Origin: Paracoccaceae bacterium
GTDB lineage: Bacteria; Pseudomonadota; Alphaproteobacteria; Rhodobacterales; Rhodobacteraceae
Reading direction: 5' to 3'
Length of the DNA: 64,000 bases
Assembly (NCBI GenBank): GCA_014654775.1
Contig: JACVZW010000083.1
Coordinates: 62,001-126,000 of the forward strand
Below the pieces are notes generated by a model that saw only the letters and a program-made list of their open reading frames with translations, had not been told where the DNA came from and ran no database searches. The translations under genes and the position numbers were made by a program. Of the stretch, positions 26,656 to 34,932 are shown one piece after another (within the stretch, counting starts at the first letter, position 1; every line of letters begins with the position of its first letter).

Positions 26656-27321
26656 TCAGCCTGCCACCGCCAGCGCGACGGCGGCGAAATGCAGCCCCGC
26701 CGCCACGGCGACGAAAAGGTGCCAGATGGCATTGTGGAATTTCAGCCCGTGCCAGCGGTAAAACCCCACCCCCGCCACATAGGTGATCCCGCCCAGCACC
26801 AGAAGCCAGAGGGATGCGATCGGCAGCGCCTCACGCGCAGGCCCGATGGCCGCAACACCCACCACCCCCAGCGCGATATAGGCGATGACAGACAGGCGGT
26901 CATAGCGTCCGGGCAGCGCCACCTTGACCACCACGCCCAGCAGTGCGCCTGCCCAGACCACCCCGGCCAGAAGGGCGGCGAAGAGGCCGTCTTGAAAATG
27001 CACGACAACGGCCGTGTAGGTGCCCGCAATCATCACGTATATGGCGGAATGGTCGAACCGGCGCAGCACCCATTTCAGCGCCGAATTGGGCACCATGTTA
27101 TAGGCCAGCGAAAAGCCGAACATCGCGAAATAGCCCGCCGCATAGACGGCCAGCGCGGCGAAGATGCCGATCTCGCCCTCTGCGAGCACATGGCTGAGCA
27201 ACACCGCAAAGGCGATCACCCCCGCCACCAAAGCCACGGCATGGACGATGCCATCGGCCAAAAGCTCGCCCGTCGTGAAGGGCCGCTTTTTCAAGCGCGG
27301 GTGATCGGCGGGCAGGGACAT
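26656..27321 (-). CDS. Hemolysin III / TrhA (PAQR-family) membrane protein
   Basis: 221 residues, seven hydrophobic segments. PAQR signatures are present: DGIVHAVALVAGV near the N-terminus, RRFDHSAIYVMIAGTYT, and the C-terminal FHNAIWHLFVAVAAGLHF, whose histidines with an earlier Asp/His form the zinc site. Bacterial members affect membrane fluidity or energetics; the hemolysin label is historical. Monocistronic, minus strand. Confidence 0.92.
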   Translation of the reverse strand: MSLPADHPRLKKRPFTTGELLADGIVHAVALVAGVIAFAVLLSHVLAEGEIGIFAALAVYAAGYFAMFGFSLAYNMVPNSALKWVLRRFDHSAIYVMIAGTYTAVVVHFQDGLFAALLAGVVWAGALLGVVVKVALPGRYDRLSVIAYIALGVVGVAAIGPAREALPIASLWLLVLGGITYVAGVGFYRWHGLKFHNAIWHLFVAVAAGLHFAAVALAVAG

Positions 27322-27408
27322 GCGGGGGCTCCGTTGCAGAGGCTACAGGATGCCCCCGAAGCGCGGCGAGTCAACGCGACAGCCCGCCCCCTGACGCTAC
27401 GTCATGAG

Positions 27409-27431
27409 CTTCATCTTGGCCCGAAATACTC
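27409..27431 (-). repeat. Copy 3 (inverted) of GAGTATTT...CCAAGATGAAG motif
   Basis: On the minus strand GAGTATTT, CGGG, CCAAGATGAAG. It lies in the gap downstream of proS, before the PAQR gene. Compare 2589-2611 and 11478-11499. Confidence 0.6.
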
Positions 27432-27439
27432 CGGGGGGT

Positions 27440-27520
27440 GCGGTCCCAACGGGACCGCGGGGGGCTGGCCCCCCGAAAAATTTTCGTACGAAAATTTTTC
27501 GCCCGCGGCGGGTGCCGCGG
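27440..27520 (-). terminator. Stacked hairpins downstream of proS
   Basis: GCGGTCCC/GGGACCGC (27440-27458), GGGGG/CCCCC just after it, a perfect 28-bp AT-rich palindrome at 27474-27501 (core TTTTCGTACGAAAA), and CCGCGGC/GCCGCGG after that. They lie between proS and the PAQR gene, both on the minus strand; the palindrome next to the proS stop is the likely terminator. Confidence 0.6.
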
Positions 27521-27527
27521 GTCGAGG

Positions 27528-28865
27528 TCACCTACCCGCGTAGATCTGGGCGATCCGGTCCACCGCCGCCTCGGGCGACATCTCTTCGCTTTCGCCCGTC
27601 CGGCGCGAGGTCAGTTCCACCACGCCATTGGCAAGGCCCCGCGGGCCGACAGTGATCCGCCAGGGCAGGCCGATCAGGTCCATCGTGGCGAATTTCGCCC
27701 CCGCCCGTTCGTCGCGGTCGTCGTAGAGCGCCTCTAGCCCTTTGGCCGCCAGCGCCTTGTAGAGGCCCTCGCAGGCCGCATCCGCAGCAGCATCGCCCTG
27801 TTTCAGGTTCACGATCCCAACCGGGAAGGGCGTCACGCCTTCCGGCCAGATGATGCCCTTGTCGTCATGGCTGGCTTCGATGATCGCGCCCAGAAGGCGG
27901 CTCACGCCGATGCCGTGGCTGCCCATCTCGACCGGCACGCGGGACCCGTCAGGGGTCACCACGGTGGCCCCCATCGCCTCGGAATACTTGGTGCCGAAAT
28001 AGAAGATCTGCCCCACCTCGATGCCGCGCCCGACCTTGCGATGCGCCTCGGGCACGCTGTCGAACACCGCTGCGTCATGGGTTTCGTCGGTGCGGGCGTA
28101 GAGCGTCGTGAATTCCTCGCAGACCTTGGCCACCTGCGTGCGGTCGTCATAGTCGATGTCGCGCGCGCCGAGTTTCAGACCCGTCACCCGGTCGTCATAG
28201 AAGACCTCCGACTCGCCCGTCTGGGCGAGGACAAGGAATTCATGCGTATTGTCCCCGCCGATGGGGCCAGAGGCCGCGCGCATCGGGATGGCGGTCAGGC
28301 CCATGCGTTCATAGGTGCGCAGATAGCTGACCATGTGGCGGTTATAGGCATGGATCGCGGCGTCGCGGTCGATGTCGAAGTTATAGCCGTCCTTCATCAG
28401 GAATTCGCGGCCCCGCATCACGCCAAAGCGCGGGCGCATCTCGTCGCGGAACTTCCACTGGATGTGATAGAGCGTCAGCGGCAGGTCCTTGTAGCTGTTC
28501 ACATGCGCCCGGAAGATGTCGGTGATCATCTCCTCGTTCGTGGGACCATAAAGCATCTCGCGCTTCTGCCGGTCGGTGATGCGCAGCATTTCCTGACCGT
28601 AATCGTCATAGCGCCCGGATTCGCGCCACAGATCCGCCGGTTGCAGCGTGGGCATAAGGAGCGGGATGTGACCGGCGCGGATCTGTTCCTGATGGACGAT
28701 CTCTTCGATCCGGCGCAGCACGCGATAGCCCAGCGGCAGCCAGGAATAGATGCCCGCCGCCTGCTGCTTGATCATGCCCGCGCGCAGCATATAGCGGTGC
28801 GAGACGATCTGCGCCTCGGCGGGGTTTTCCTTCAGGACGGGCAGGAAGTAGCGGGTCAAGCGCAT
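27528..28865 (-). CDS. proS: Prolyl-tRNA synthetase, short alphaproteobacterial form
   Basis: Charges tRNA-Pro. 445 residues, against about 570 in E. coli: the editing insertion (INS domain) between class II motifs 2 and 3 is missing, as is usual in alphaproteobacteria, which use a free-standing editing protein instead. Motifs seen: [54 protein letters not shown] (motif 2 region) and [15 protein letters not shown] (motif 3). Confidence 0.97.
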   Translation of the reverse strand: MRLTRYFLPVLKENPAEAQIVSHRYMLRAGMIKQQAAGIYSWLPLGYRVLRRIEEIVHQEQIRAGHIPLLMPTLQPADLWRESGRYDDYGQEMLRITDRQKREMLYGPTNEEMITDIFRAHVNSYKDLPLTLYHIQWKFRDEMRPRFGVMRGREFLMKDGYNFDIDRDAAIHAYNRHMVSYLRTYERMGLTAIPMRAASGPIGGDNTHEFLVLAQTGESEVFYDDRVTGLKLGARDIDYDDRTQVAKVCEEFTTLYARTDETHDAAVFDSVPEAHRKVGRGIEVGQIFYFGTKYSEAMGATVVTPDGSRVPVEMGSHGIGVSRLLGAIIEASHDDKGIIWPEGVTPFPVGIVNLKQGDAAADAACEGLYKALAAKGLEALYDDRDERAGAKFATMDLIGLPWRITVGPRGLANGVVELTSRRTGESEEMSPEAAVDRIAQIYAGR

Positions 28866-28922
28866 GGGGCGTCTCCGATCAATGCGCGCTTGGCTTACGC
28901 AATTGAAACAATCACCGCAAGC

Positions 28923-28951
28923 CGATCACGCCGGATAACGCCTAGGTAAGA
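28923..28951 (+). promoter_or_regulatory. Candidate sigma-E (RpoE/ChrR-type) promoter of the fasciclin gene
   Basis: CGATCA and TAAGA are separated by exactly 18 bases, close to the Rhodobacter sigma-E consensus TGATCC-N18-TAAGA (4 of 6 bases in the -35). It sits ~90 bases upstream of the fasciclin gene. I recall a fasciclin gene as a sigma-E target in R. sphaeroides. The -35 match is partial. Confidence 0.4.
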
Positions 28952-29042
28952 AGTATGAAACGTAGTGATCGGGCAGAGGGGGGCAGCGCGTAGCACTTGT
29001 GACATGGCAGTTCCGCCCTGTCGCATCAAACGGGGACGTATC

Positions 29043-29546
29043 ATGAAACTCAAGCTTGCACTGGCCGCGCTGGCCCTGACCGCCACCACCGCTTCGGCTC
29101 AGAGCATCGTCGACATCGCCGCCGGCGATGAACGCTTTACCACGCTGGTCGCCGCCGTGACTGCCGCCGGTCTGGCCGAGACGCTGGCTGGCCCCGGCCC
29201 CTTCACCGTCTATGCCCCGGTGAACGAGGCCTTTGCCGCGCTGCCGGAAGGCACGGTGGAAACCCTTCTGAAGCCGGAAAACAAGGGCCAGCTGACGGAT
29301 GTGCTGCTGTATCACGTCGATGACCGCAACCTGCCCGCCGCCGCCATTCCGGCTGGGTCCAACTATTTCAAGCCGCTCTTGACCTCGCAGCGGCTGTGCA
29401 TCACGGCAGGCGCCGATGGCGTGACCATCGCGGATGGTACGGGCGAGGTGGCCAATGTCATCATCGCCGACATCAAGGCCGACAACGGCGTGATCCATGT
29501 GATCGACAAGGTGCTGCTGCCCGGCACGCGTCCCGCTTGCCACTGA
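29043..29546 (+). CDS. Secreted fasciclin (FAS1) domain protein
   Basis: 167 residues. A signal peptide (KLKLALAALALTATTASAQS, cleavage after ASA) is followed by a single FAS1 domain: FTTLVAAVTAAGLAETL, GPFTVYAPVNEAFAALP, and the conserved NGVIHVIDKVLLP. Periplasmic FAS1 proteins are thought to act in adhesion or envelope stress. A two-cysteine pair (CIT and PACH) may form a disulfide. The upstream region has a sigma-E-like promoter. Confidence 0.93.
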   Translation: MKLKLALAALALTATTASAQSIVDIAAGDERFTTLVAAVTAAGLAETLAGPGPFTVYAPVNEAFAALPEGTVETLLKPENKGQLTDVLLYHVDDRNLPAAAIPAGSNYFKPLLTSQRLCITAGADGVTIADGTGEVANVIIADIKADNGVIHVIDKVLLPGTRPACH

Positions 29547-29668
29547 TCGGGCAGGGCAGACCGCTTTATCTGCATCACAAGGCACGGGCGGGCGCAGGCA
29601 CATGCGCCCGCCCTTGCACCTTTTGCCGGGAGGCATGATATCATGCATCCGCAAACCCGGAGGCATCG

Positions 29669-30760
29669 ATGGCCCTGCCCGTAAGGCAACAGCTTTTCTA
29701 CTGGGGGATCGCCACGGCGGTCTTTCTCTTTCTGCTCTGGGCCTTGGGCAACGTGATGCTGCCCTTCCTTGTGGGCGGCGCCATCGCCTATTTCCTAGAC
29801 CCCGTCGCCGACCGGCTGGAACGCCTGGGCATGTCGCGGGTGGGGGCGACGGTGACCATTTCGCTCGCCGCGCTGCTGATGGCGGTGCTGCTGGTGCTGG
29901 CGATCATCCCGACCCTGATCCAGCAGTTGACCGGCCTGATCAACGCCGCGCCCGAGATTTCGCAGCGCCTGCAGGCCTTTCTGGTGGAACGATTCCCGGA
30001 ACTCTCCGACAGCACCTCGACCATTCGCCAGACGCTGGCGCAGATCGCGCAGACGATTCAAGCCAAGGGCGGACAACTGGCCGAGACGCTGCTGTCTTCG
30101 GCCATGGGGATTGTCTCGGCTGTCGTCTTCATCGTCGTCGTGCCGGTGGTGGCCTTCTACCTGCTGCTGGACTGGGACCACATGGTCGCCAAGATCGACA
30201 GCCTGCTGCCGCGCGACCACGCGCCGGTGATCCGTCGGCTGGGGAATGAGATCAACGCCGTGCTGGCGGGTTTCGTGCGCGGGCAATTGTCCGTCTGCCT
30301 CTTGCTGGGCAGTTTCTATGCCATGGCCCTAATGCTCGCGGGGCTGCAATTCGGTCTTGTCGTGGGGGCCATCGCCGGGGCGATCACTTTCATTCCTTAT
30401 GTGGGGTCGCTGGTGGGTGGCGCGCTGGCCATTGGGCTGGCGCTGTTCCAATTCTGGGGCGATTGGGTGTCCATCGCCTTCATCGCGGGCATCTTCGCGG
30501 CGGGGCAGTTCATCGAAGGCAACATCCTGACGCCCAAGCTGGTGGGCAATTCGGTGGGGCTGCATCCGGTTTGGCTGCTGTTCGCGCTGTCGGCCTTCGG
30601 GTCGCTGTTTGGCTTTGTCGGTATGCTGGTGGCGGTGCCCGTCGCGGCGGCCATCGGGGTGCTGACGCGCTTTGGCATCCAGCAGTATCAGTCCAGCCTG
30701 CTCTATCGCGGCTATGCAGGGCATGAGCCCCCTGAAGCAAGGGACGAGGCGGCGGAGTGA
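29669..30760 (+). CDS. AI-2E family transporter
   Basis: 363-residue integral membrane protein of the AI-2 exporter (TqsA/PerM) family, about eight hydrophobic segments with a central periplasmic helical region (residues ~65-150). The family signature FIPYVGSLVGG and EGNILTPKLVGNSVGLHPVWLLFAL are present. Members export signals or act in ion/solute transport; substrate not predictable. It is translationally coupled to hdaA through a GTGA overlap, as in other alphaproteobacteria. Confidence 0.93.
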   Translation: MALPVRQQLFYWGIATAVFLFLLWALGNVMLPFLVGGAIAYFLDPVADRLERLGMSRVGATVTISLAALLMAVLLVLAIIPTLIQQLTGLINAAPEISQRLQAFLVERFPELSDSTSTIRQTLAQIAQTIQAKGGQLAETLLSSAMGIVSAVVFIVVVPVVAFYLLLDWDHMVAKIDSLLPRDHAPVIRRLGNEINAVLAGFVRGQLSVCLLLGSFYAMALMLAGLQFGLVVGAIAGAITFIPYVGSLVGGALAIGLALFQFWGDWVSIAFIAGIFAAGQFIEGNILTPKLVGNSVGLHPVWLLFALSAFGSLFGFVGMLVAVPVAAAIGVLTRFGIQQYQSSLLYRGYAGHEPPEARDEAAE

Positions 30761-31422
30761 TCCGGCAACTGACGTTCGACCTGCCCGCCCGCACCGCATG
30801 GCGGCGGGAGGATTTCTTCGTCTCGCCCGCCAATGCGGTGGCGCTGGCGGCGCTGGACGATTGGCGCAACTGGCCGGGGGGGAAGATGGTGCTCTGCGGG
30901 CCGAAGGGCAGTGGCAAGACCCATCTCGCCCGACTGTGGGCGGCAGAGACAGGGGCGGCGGTGCTGCCCGCCACAGCGCTGGCCGAGGCGGACCTGCCCT
31001 CGCTGTCGGCCCTCGGCGCGGTGGCGGTGGAGGATGCGGATGCCGCGGCGGGCGACGGGGCTTGCGAGGCGGCCTTCTTTCATCTGCACAACCTTGTCAC
31101 GCAATCCGGGCACCTTCTGGTGACGGCCGCCACGCCCCCGCGCGACTGGCACCTCTCGCTGCCCGATCTGGCCAGCCGCTTGCAGGCGGCGACATTGGCG
31201 CGGATCGAAGCGCCGGATGACGCGCTTTTGTCGGCGGTGCTGATCAAGCTGTTCGCCGACCGTCAACTGGCCGTGCCGCCCGCGCTGATCCCCTACATGG
31301 TGCAGCGGATGGAGCGGTCCATCGACGCCGCCCGCGATCTGGTCGCGCGGCTGGATGCAAGGTCACTGGCCGAAGGGCGGGCGATCACGCGGGTGATGGC
31401 GGCGGAGGAATTGGGGGAGTAG
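30757..31422 (+). CDS. hdaA: DnaA regulatory inactivator HdaA
   Basis: 221-residue DnaA-related AAA+ protein that, with the sliding clamp, stimulates ATP hydrolysis by DnaA and restrains initiation. The N-terminal clamp-binding motif is QLTFDLP at residues 4-10, and Walker A is GPKGSGKTH. Walker B is degenerate (GAVAVEDADAAAGD). GTG start within the stop of the transporter gene. Its TAG stop (31420-31422) is formed by the left end of a palindrome shared with the convergent HTH gene. Confidence 0.9.
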   Translation: MIRQLTFDLPARTAWRREDFFVSPANAVALAALDDWRNWPGGKMVLCGPKGSGKTHLARLWAAETGAAVLPATALAEADLPSLSALGAVAVEDADAAAGDGACEAAFFHLHNLVTQSGHLLVTAATPPRDWHLSLPDLASRLQAATLARIEAPDDALLSAVLIKLFADRQLAVPPALIPYMVQRMERSIDAARDLVARLDARSLAEGRAITRVMAAEELGE

Positions 31423-31450
31423 GGGCGGTGCGTGCGCGCACGCACCCTAC
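31419..31450. terminator. GTAGGG...CCCTAC palindrome providing stop codons of two convergent genes
   Basis: A perfect 20-bp palindrome (GGTGCGTGCG and its complement, 31427-31446) flanked by GTAGGG and CCTAC. The left TAG (31420-31422) stops hdaA; the right CTA (31447-31449), read on the minus strand, stops the HTH gene. Confidence 0.7.
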
Positions 31451-31737
31451 GTCAGCATCCGTTGCACGATGCCGGGGTCCTTGGCGATCAGTGCCAGCAG
31501 GACGCGGGCCGGGCCTTCGGGGCGACGGCGGGACTGTTCCCAGTTCAGAAGCGTGCCCTTGCTGACCCCGATGGAACGGGCAAACTCCGCCTGACTGAGG
31601 CCGGTGGAGGCCCGGATCGCGCGCACGTCGGGGGTGGGGACGTCGATGTGGTGGGTGATGGAGCCTTCGGTGTGGCCGTTGAGGTAGGCTTCGGCTTCTT
31701 TGAGGCCTTGCATGATGCGGGTGAAGGCTTCGGACAT
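31447..31737 (-). CDS. HTH regulator, antitoxin-like (NadS/HigA type), orphan
   Basis: 96 residues. After an N-terminal helical region (EAFTRIMQGLKEAEAYLNG) and a HHIDVPTPDVRAIRAS linker comes an XRE-type helix-turn-helix, TGLSQAEFARSIGVSKGTLLNWEQSRRRPEGPA, the layout of NadS/HigA antitoxins. Such genes normally sit next to a HigB-type toxin, but the upstream side (31738-31915) has no toxin frame, only GC-rich hairpins. Either a solitary regulator or a toxin-antitoxin remnant. Confidence 0.8.
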   Translation of the reverse strand: MSEAFTRIMQGLKEAEAYLNGHTEGSITHHIDVPTPDVRAIRASTGLSQAEFARSIGVSKGTLLNWEQSRRRPEGPARVLLALIAKDPGIVQRMLT

Positions 31738-31843
31738 TGGGGGGCACCGTTTAATGGACGGCCTTGTTTTGTGCGGTGGGGGAGTTGGTGTCAACGGAAT
31801 TTTGCCGCATGGGGAGACCGGGCCGGACAAGATAGGCGTCAGT

Positions 31844-31918
31844 GTAGGGTGTGCGCTTTGCGCGCACCGTTGCGGTGGTTCTGGTCGGGGGAGGGGTGCG
31901 CGCGGAGCGCGCACCCTA
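31844..31918. repeat. Two GGGTGCGCGC-type hairpins
   Basis: 31844-31868: GTAGGGTGTGCGC, TTT, GCGCGCACC (one G-U pair). 31894-31916: GGGTGCGCGC, GGA, GCGCGCACCC, followed by TAC. The CTA at 31916-31918 is the TAG stop of the exonuclease gene on the minus strand. Same GTAGGG/CCCTAC family as 31419-31450. Confidence 0.65.
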
Positions 31919-32785
31919 CGCTTGCTGCCTTCCGAAAAGAATTAACTCTCTGAAATCTGCTTCACGGATAACGCGGATGTTTTGTCCCTCAGAAATGAGT
32001 TCCTCGGCTTTTCGGTGCTTTGCTGTCTTTGGATGCCCAGCTAGACGCTGAACATCAACGTCTCCAACAACAATCATCGTTGTCTTTCTCGAAACTGCGT
32101 TTCCAATTTCGCAGCCAAGTTCCGCCGCAGCATCTTCTGCTTCTTTCCTTGGAATGGTGAGGGAGCCAGTAAACACCACAACTTCTCCATATAGCGGTCC
32201 ATCAACATTGGCGGTTGCACGTTTTTCTTCCACACCACGGGATGGCCTAATGGGGGCATGTGTGCTGATAAAGGTGGATTCCAAGTCAAGCCCAGAGTGC
32301 TTCATTGCAGCGAGAAGTACTTGCCCGCATGCTTTTGCATCCTCAAGAGCATTGTGATGTCGGAAAGAGTAGCCGATCATCTTGCAGAGGTTCTTTAGTC
32401 CATAGCCAGAACGGGCACATTCCTCCCAAGTGCGCCGAGCGACTTTCGCGGAGTCAAGCCATCTGTTGGTTAATGGCTGTTGTGAGTATCGAGCTGATGC
32501 TTGTGCTATAGCAACACGATCAAAATGCATATGAGTGACGATCGGCCGATCACCAACTATCGAGCAAAGTGCGGGGAAAACATCCCTAAATGTTGGAGCA
32601 TCACGCACGTCATTCTCTTTAATTCCGTGAATAGACACGTTCAAACCGTCAAAGAAGTCTTGGGGATCAACCAAGGAATACCACTCTGTCGTTATTATTC
32701 CATTTTCGAAAACAGCCACGCCAATTGAACAAATTGAAGCCATGTCGGCATTTGCAGTCTCTACGTCTAATGCCACGAAATTCAT
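31916..32785 (-). CDS. DEDDh exonuclease with C-terminal BRCT domain
   Basis: 289 residues. The N-terminal ~170 residues form a DnaQ-like 3'-5' exonuclease: FVALDVETANADM (Asp, Glu), IVTHMHFDRVAI (Asp) and HNALEDAKACG (His, Asp). The C-terminal ~100 residues form a BRCT domain (YGEVVVFTGSLTIPRKEAEDAAAELG ... TTMIVVGDVDV). Clearly lower GC than its neighbours and with different codon use, so probably acquired. Inserted between hdaA and parE. DNA repair or defence are possible roles; neither is shown. Confidence 0.88.
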   Translation of the reverse strand: MNFVALDVETANADMASICSIGVAVFENGIITTEWYSLVDPQDFFDGLNVSIHGIKENDVRDAPTFRDVFPALCSIVGDRPIVTHMHFDRVAIAQASARYSQQPLTNRWLDSAKVARRTWEECARSGYGLKNLCKMIGYSFRHHNALEDAKACGQVLLAAMKHSGLDLESTFISTHAPIRPSRGVEEKRATANVDGPLYGEVVVFTGSLTIPRKEAEDAAAELGCEIGNAVSRKTTMIVVGDVDVQRLAGHPKTAKHRKAEELISEGQNIRVIREADFRELILFGRQQA

Positions 32786-32840
32786 TAGCTACTCCTTTCA
32801 CTAGTAAAAGAACTATCGAAGCGAGGAGCCTCGAAACTAT

Positions 32841-34796
32841 TCAAACATCCAACTCCTCCACAAACCGCGCGTTCTCCTGGATATACTGGAAGCGCAGTTC
32901 CGGCTTCTTGCCCATCAGCCGTTCCACCAGATCGCCTGTCTCGCCCGGGGCATCCTCGTCGATCGACACCCGGATCAGCTTGCGTGACTTCGGGTCCATC
33001 GTCGTGTCCTTCAGGTCCTTGGCGTCCATCTCGCCCAGACCCTTGAAACGCTGCACGTCGATCTTGCCCTTGCCGCCAAGGCCCTTGGCGAGCCATTCCT
33101 CTTTCTCGGCATCGGACGCCACATAGATGCGTTTCGCCCCTTGGGTCAGGCGATACAAGGGTGGGCAGGCGAGGTAGAGGTGGCCCTTGTCGATCAGGGG
33201 CCGCATCTGGGTGAAGAAGAAGGTCATCAGGAGCGAGGCGATATGCGCCCCGTCCACATCGGCATCGGTCATGATGATGATCTTGTCATAGCGCAGATCG
33301 TCGACCTTGAACTTCGTGCCCATACCTACCCCCAGCGCCTCGCAGATGTCGCGAATCTCGCTGTTGTCGTTCAGCTTGGCCGAGGCCGCGCCGAGCACGT
33401 TCAGGATCTTGCCCTTCAGCGGCAGCAGCGCCTGCGTTTCCCGATCCCGCGCGCCTTTGGCCGATCCACCGGCGCTGTCGCCTTCGACGATGAAGAGTTC
33501 GGTGCCTTCACGGTTCTTGGCGGTGCAGTCGGTCAGCTTGCCGGGGAGGCGCAGCTTCTTGGTGGCGGATTTGCGGGCGGTTTCCTTTTCCATCCGACGC
33601 CGCAGCCGTTCTTCGGCGCGCAGGATCAGGAAATCGAGGATAGCGCCGGCGGATTTGGTGTCATTCGCGAGCCAGTTGTCGAAATGGTCGCGCACCGCGC
33701 CTTCGACCCATTTTGCGGCCTCTTCGGTGGAGAGGCGGTCTTTGGTCTGGCCCACGAATTGCGGTTCGCGGATGAAGCAGGACACCAGCGCGCAGCCCCC
33801 AGCGAGCAGGTCGTCGCGGGTGATGAGTTCCGCCTTGCGGTTCTTCACAAGGTCCCCGTAGGCGCGGATGCCTTTCAGGATGGCGGCCCAGAAGCCGCCT
33901 TCATGTGTGCCGCCCTCGGGCGTGGGCACAGTGTTGCAGTAGGATTGGATGAAGCCGTCGCGGGCGGGTGTCCAGTTGATCGCCCATTCCACCGATCCGG
34001 GGACGTTGTATTTCTCGGTAAAGCTGACCTTCCCGGCAAAGGGCCGGTCGGCATAGGTGGAGGTCTTGGCGAGCGTGTCGGAGAGGTAGTCGGCCAAGCC
34101 ACCGGGGAAGTGGAAGGTGGCCTCCTGCGGGGTTTCGCCATCGTTGATGGCGGATTTCCAGCGGATTTCGACGCCGGAGAAGAGATACGCCTTCGACCGG
34201 ACCATCTTGAGCAGACGCGCGGGCTTGAAGGTCTGCGATCCGAAAATCTCTGCATCGGCATGGAAGGTGACCGAGGTGCCGCGGCGGTTGGGGGCGGGGC
34301 CGATCTTCTGCACCGGCCCTTGTGGGATGCCGCGCGAAAACTCTTGCGCGAAAAGCTCGCGGTTCCGCGCCACCTCCACCCGCATGTGATCGGACAGCGC
34401 GTTGACGACTGAGGCGCCCACGCCATGCAGACCGCCCGACGTGGCATAGGCATCACCGCCGAACTTGCCGCCCGCGTGCAGGGTGCACAGGATCACCTCC
34501 AGCGCGGACTTGCCGGGGAATTTCGGGTGCGGGTCGATCGGGATGCCGCGCCCGTTGTCGCGGATGGTGACGGCGTAATCGGCGTGAAGCTCCACCTCGA
34601 TCCGCGTGGCATGGCCGGCCACCGCCTCGTCCATCGAGTTGTCGAGGATTTCCGCCACAAGGTGGTGCAGCGCGCGTTCATCCGTGCCGCCGATATACAT
34701 GCCGGGGCGTTTGCGGACGGGCTCCAGCCCTTCGAGCACCTCGATGGAAGAGGCGTTGTAGCTCTGGTCCCCGGAGGAGAGGAGGTCATTGGCCAT
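32841..34796 (-). CDS. parE: DNA topoisomerase IV subunit B
   Basis: 651 residues. ATPase subunit of topoisomerase IV, which decatenates chromosomes. GHKL ATPase motifs EILDNSMDEAV, DNGRGIP and GGLHGVGASVVNALS are followed by the transducer and the Toprim domain EGDSAGGSAKGARDRETQALLPLKGKILN, then DADVDGAHI. parC is not in the window. ATG at 34796 fits the family N-terminus; the frame is open 40 codons upstream. Confidence 0.97.
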   Translation of the reverse strand: MANDLLSSGDQSYNASSIEVLEGLEPVRKRPGMYIGGTDERALHHLVAEILDNSMDEAVAGHATRIEVELHADYAVTIRDNGRGIPIDPHPKFPGKSALEVILCTLHAGGKFGGDAYATSGGLHGVGASVVNALSDHMRVEVARNRELFAQEFSRGIPQGPVQKIGPAPNRRGTSVTFHADAEIFGSQTFKPARLLKMVRSKAYLFSGVEIRWKSAINDGETPQEATFHFPGGLADYLSDTLAKTSTYADRPFAGKVSFTEKYNVPGSVEWAINWTPARDGFIQSYCNTVPTPEGGTHEGGFWAAILKGIRAYGDLVKNRKAELITRDDLLAGGCALVSCFIREPQFVGQTKDRLSTEEAAKWVEGAVRDHFDNWLANDTKSAGAILDFLILRAEERLRRRMEKETARKSATKKLRLPGKLTDCTAKNREGTELFIVEGDSAGGSAKGARDRETQALLPLKGKILNVLGAASAKLNDNSEIRDICEALGVGMGTKFKVDDLRYDKIIIMTDADVDGAHIASLLMTFFFTQMRPLIDKGHLYLACPPLYRLTQGAKRIYVASDAEKEEWLAKGLGGKGKIDVQRFKGLGEMDAKDLKDTTMDPKSRKLIRVSIDEDAPGETGDLVERLMGKKPELRFQYIQENARFVEELDV

Positions 34797-34932
34797 GCGC
34801 GTGCTCGATTCTTTATGGGTGCCCTGTGGCCTGTGATTAGACCATCGCAGGGGGGGCGGGCGCAAGATGTGGGGGTTGTCCTGTCCCGTGGCTGGGCTAT
34901 TGCTGTTGCGAGGCAATCAAGGGAGGCGGATC

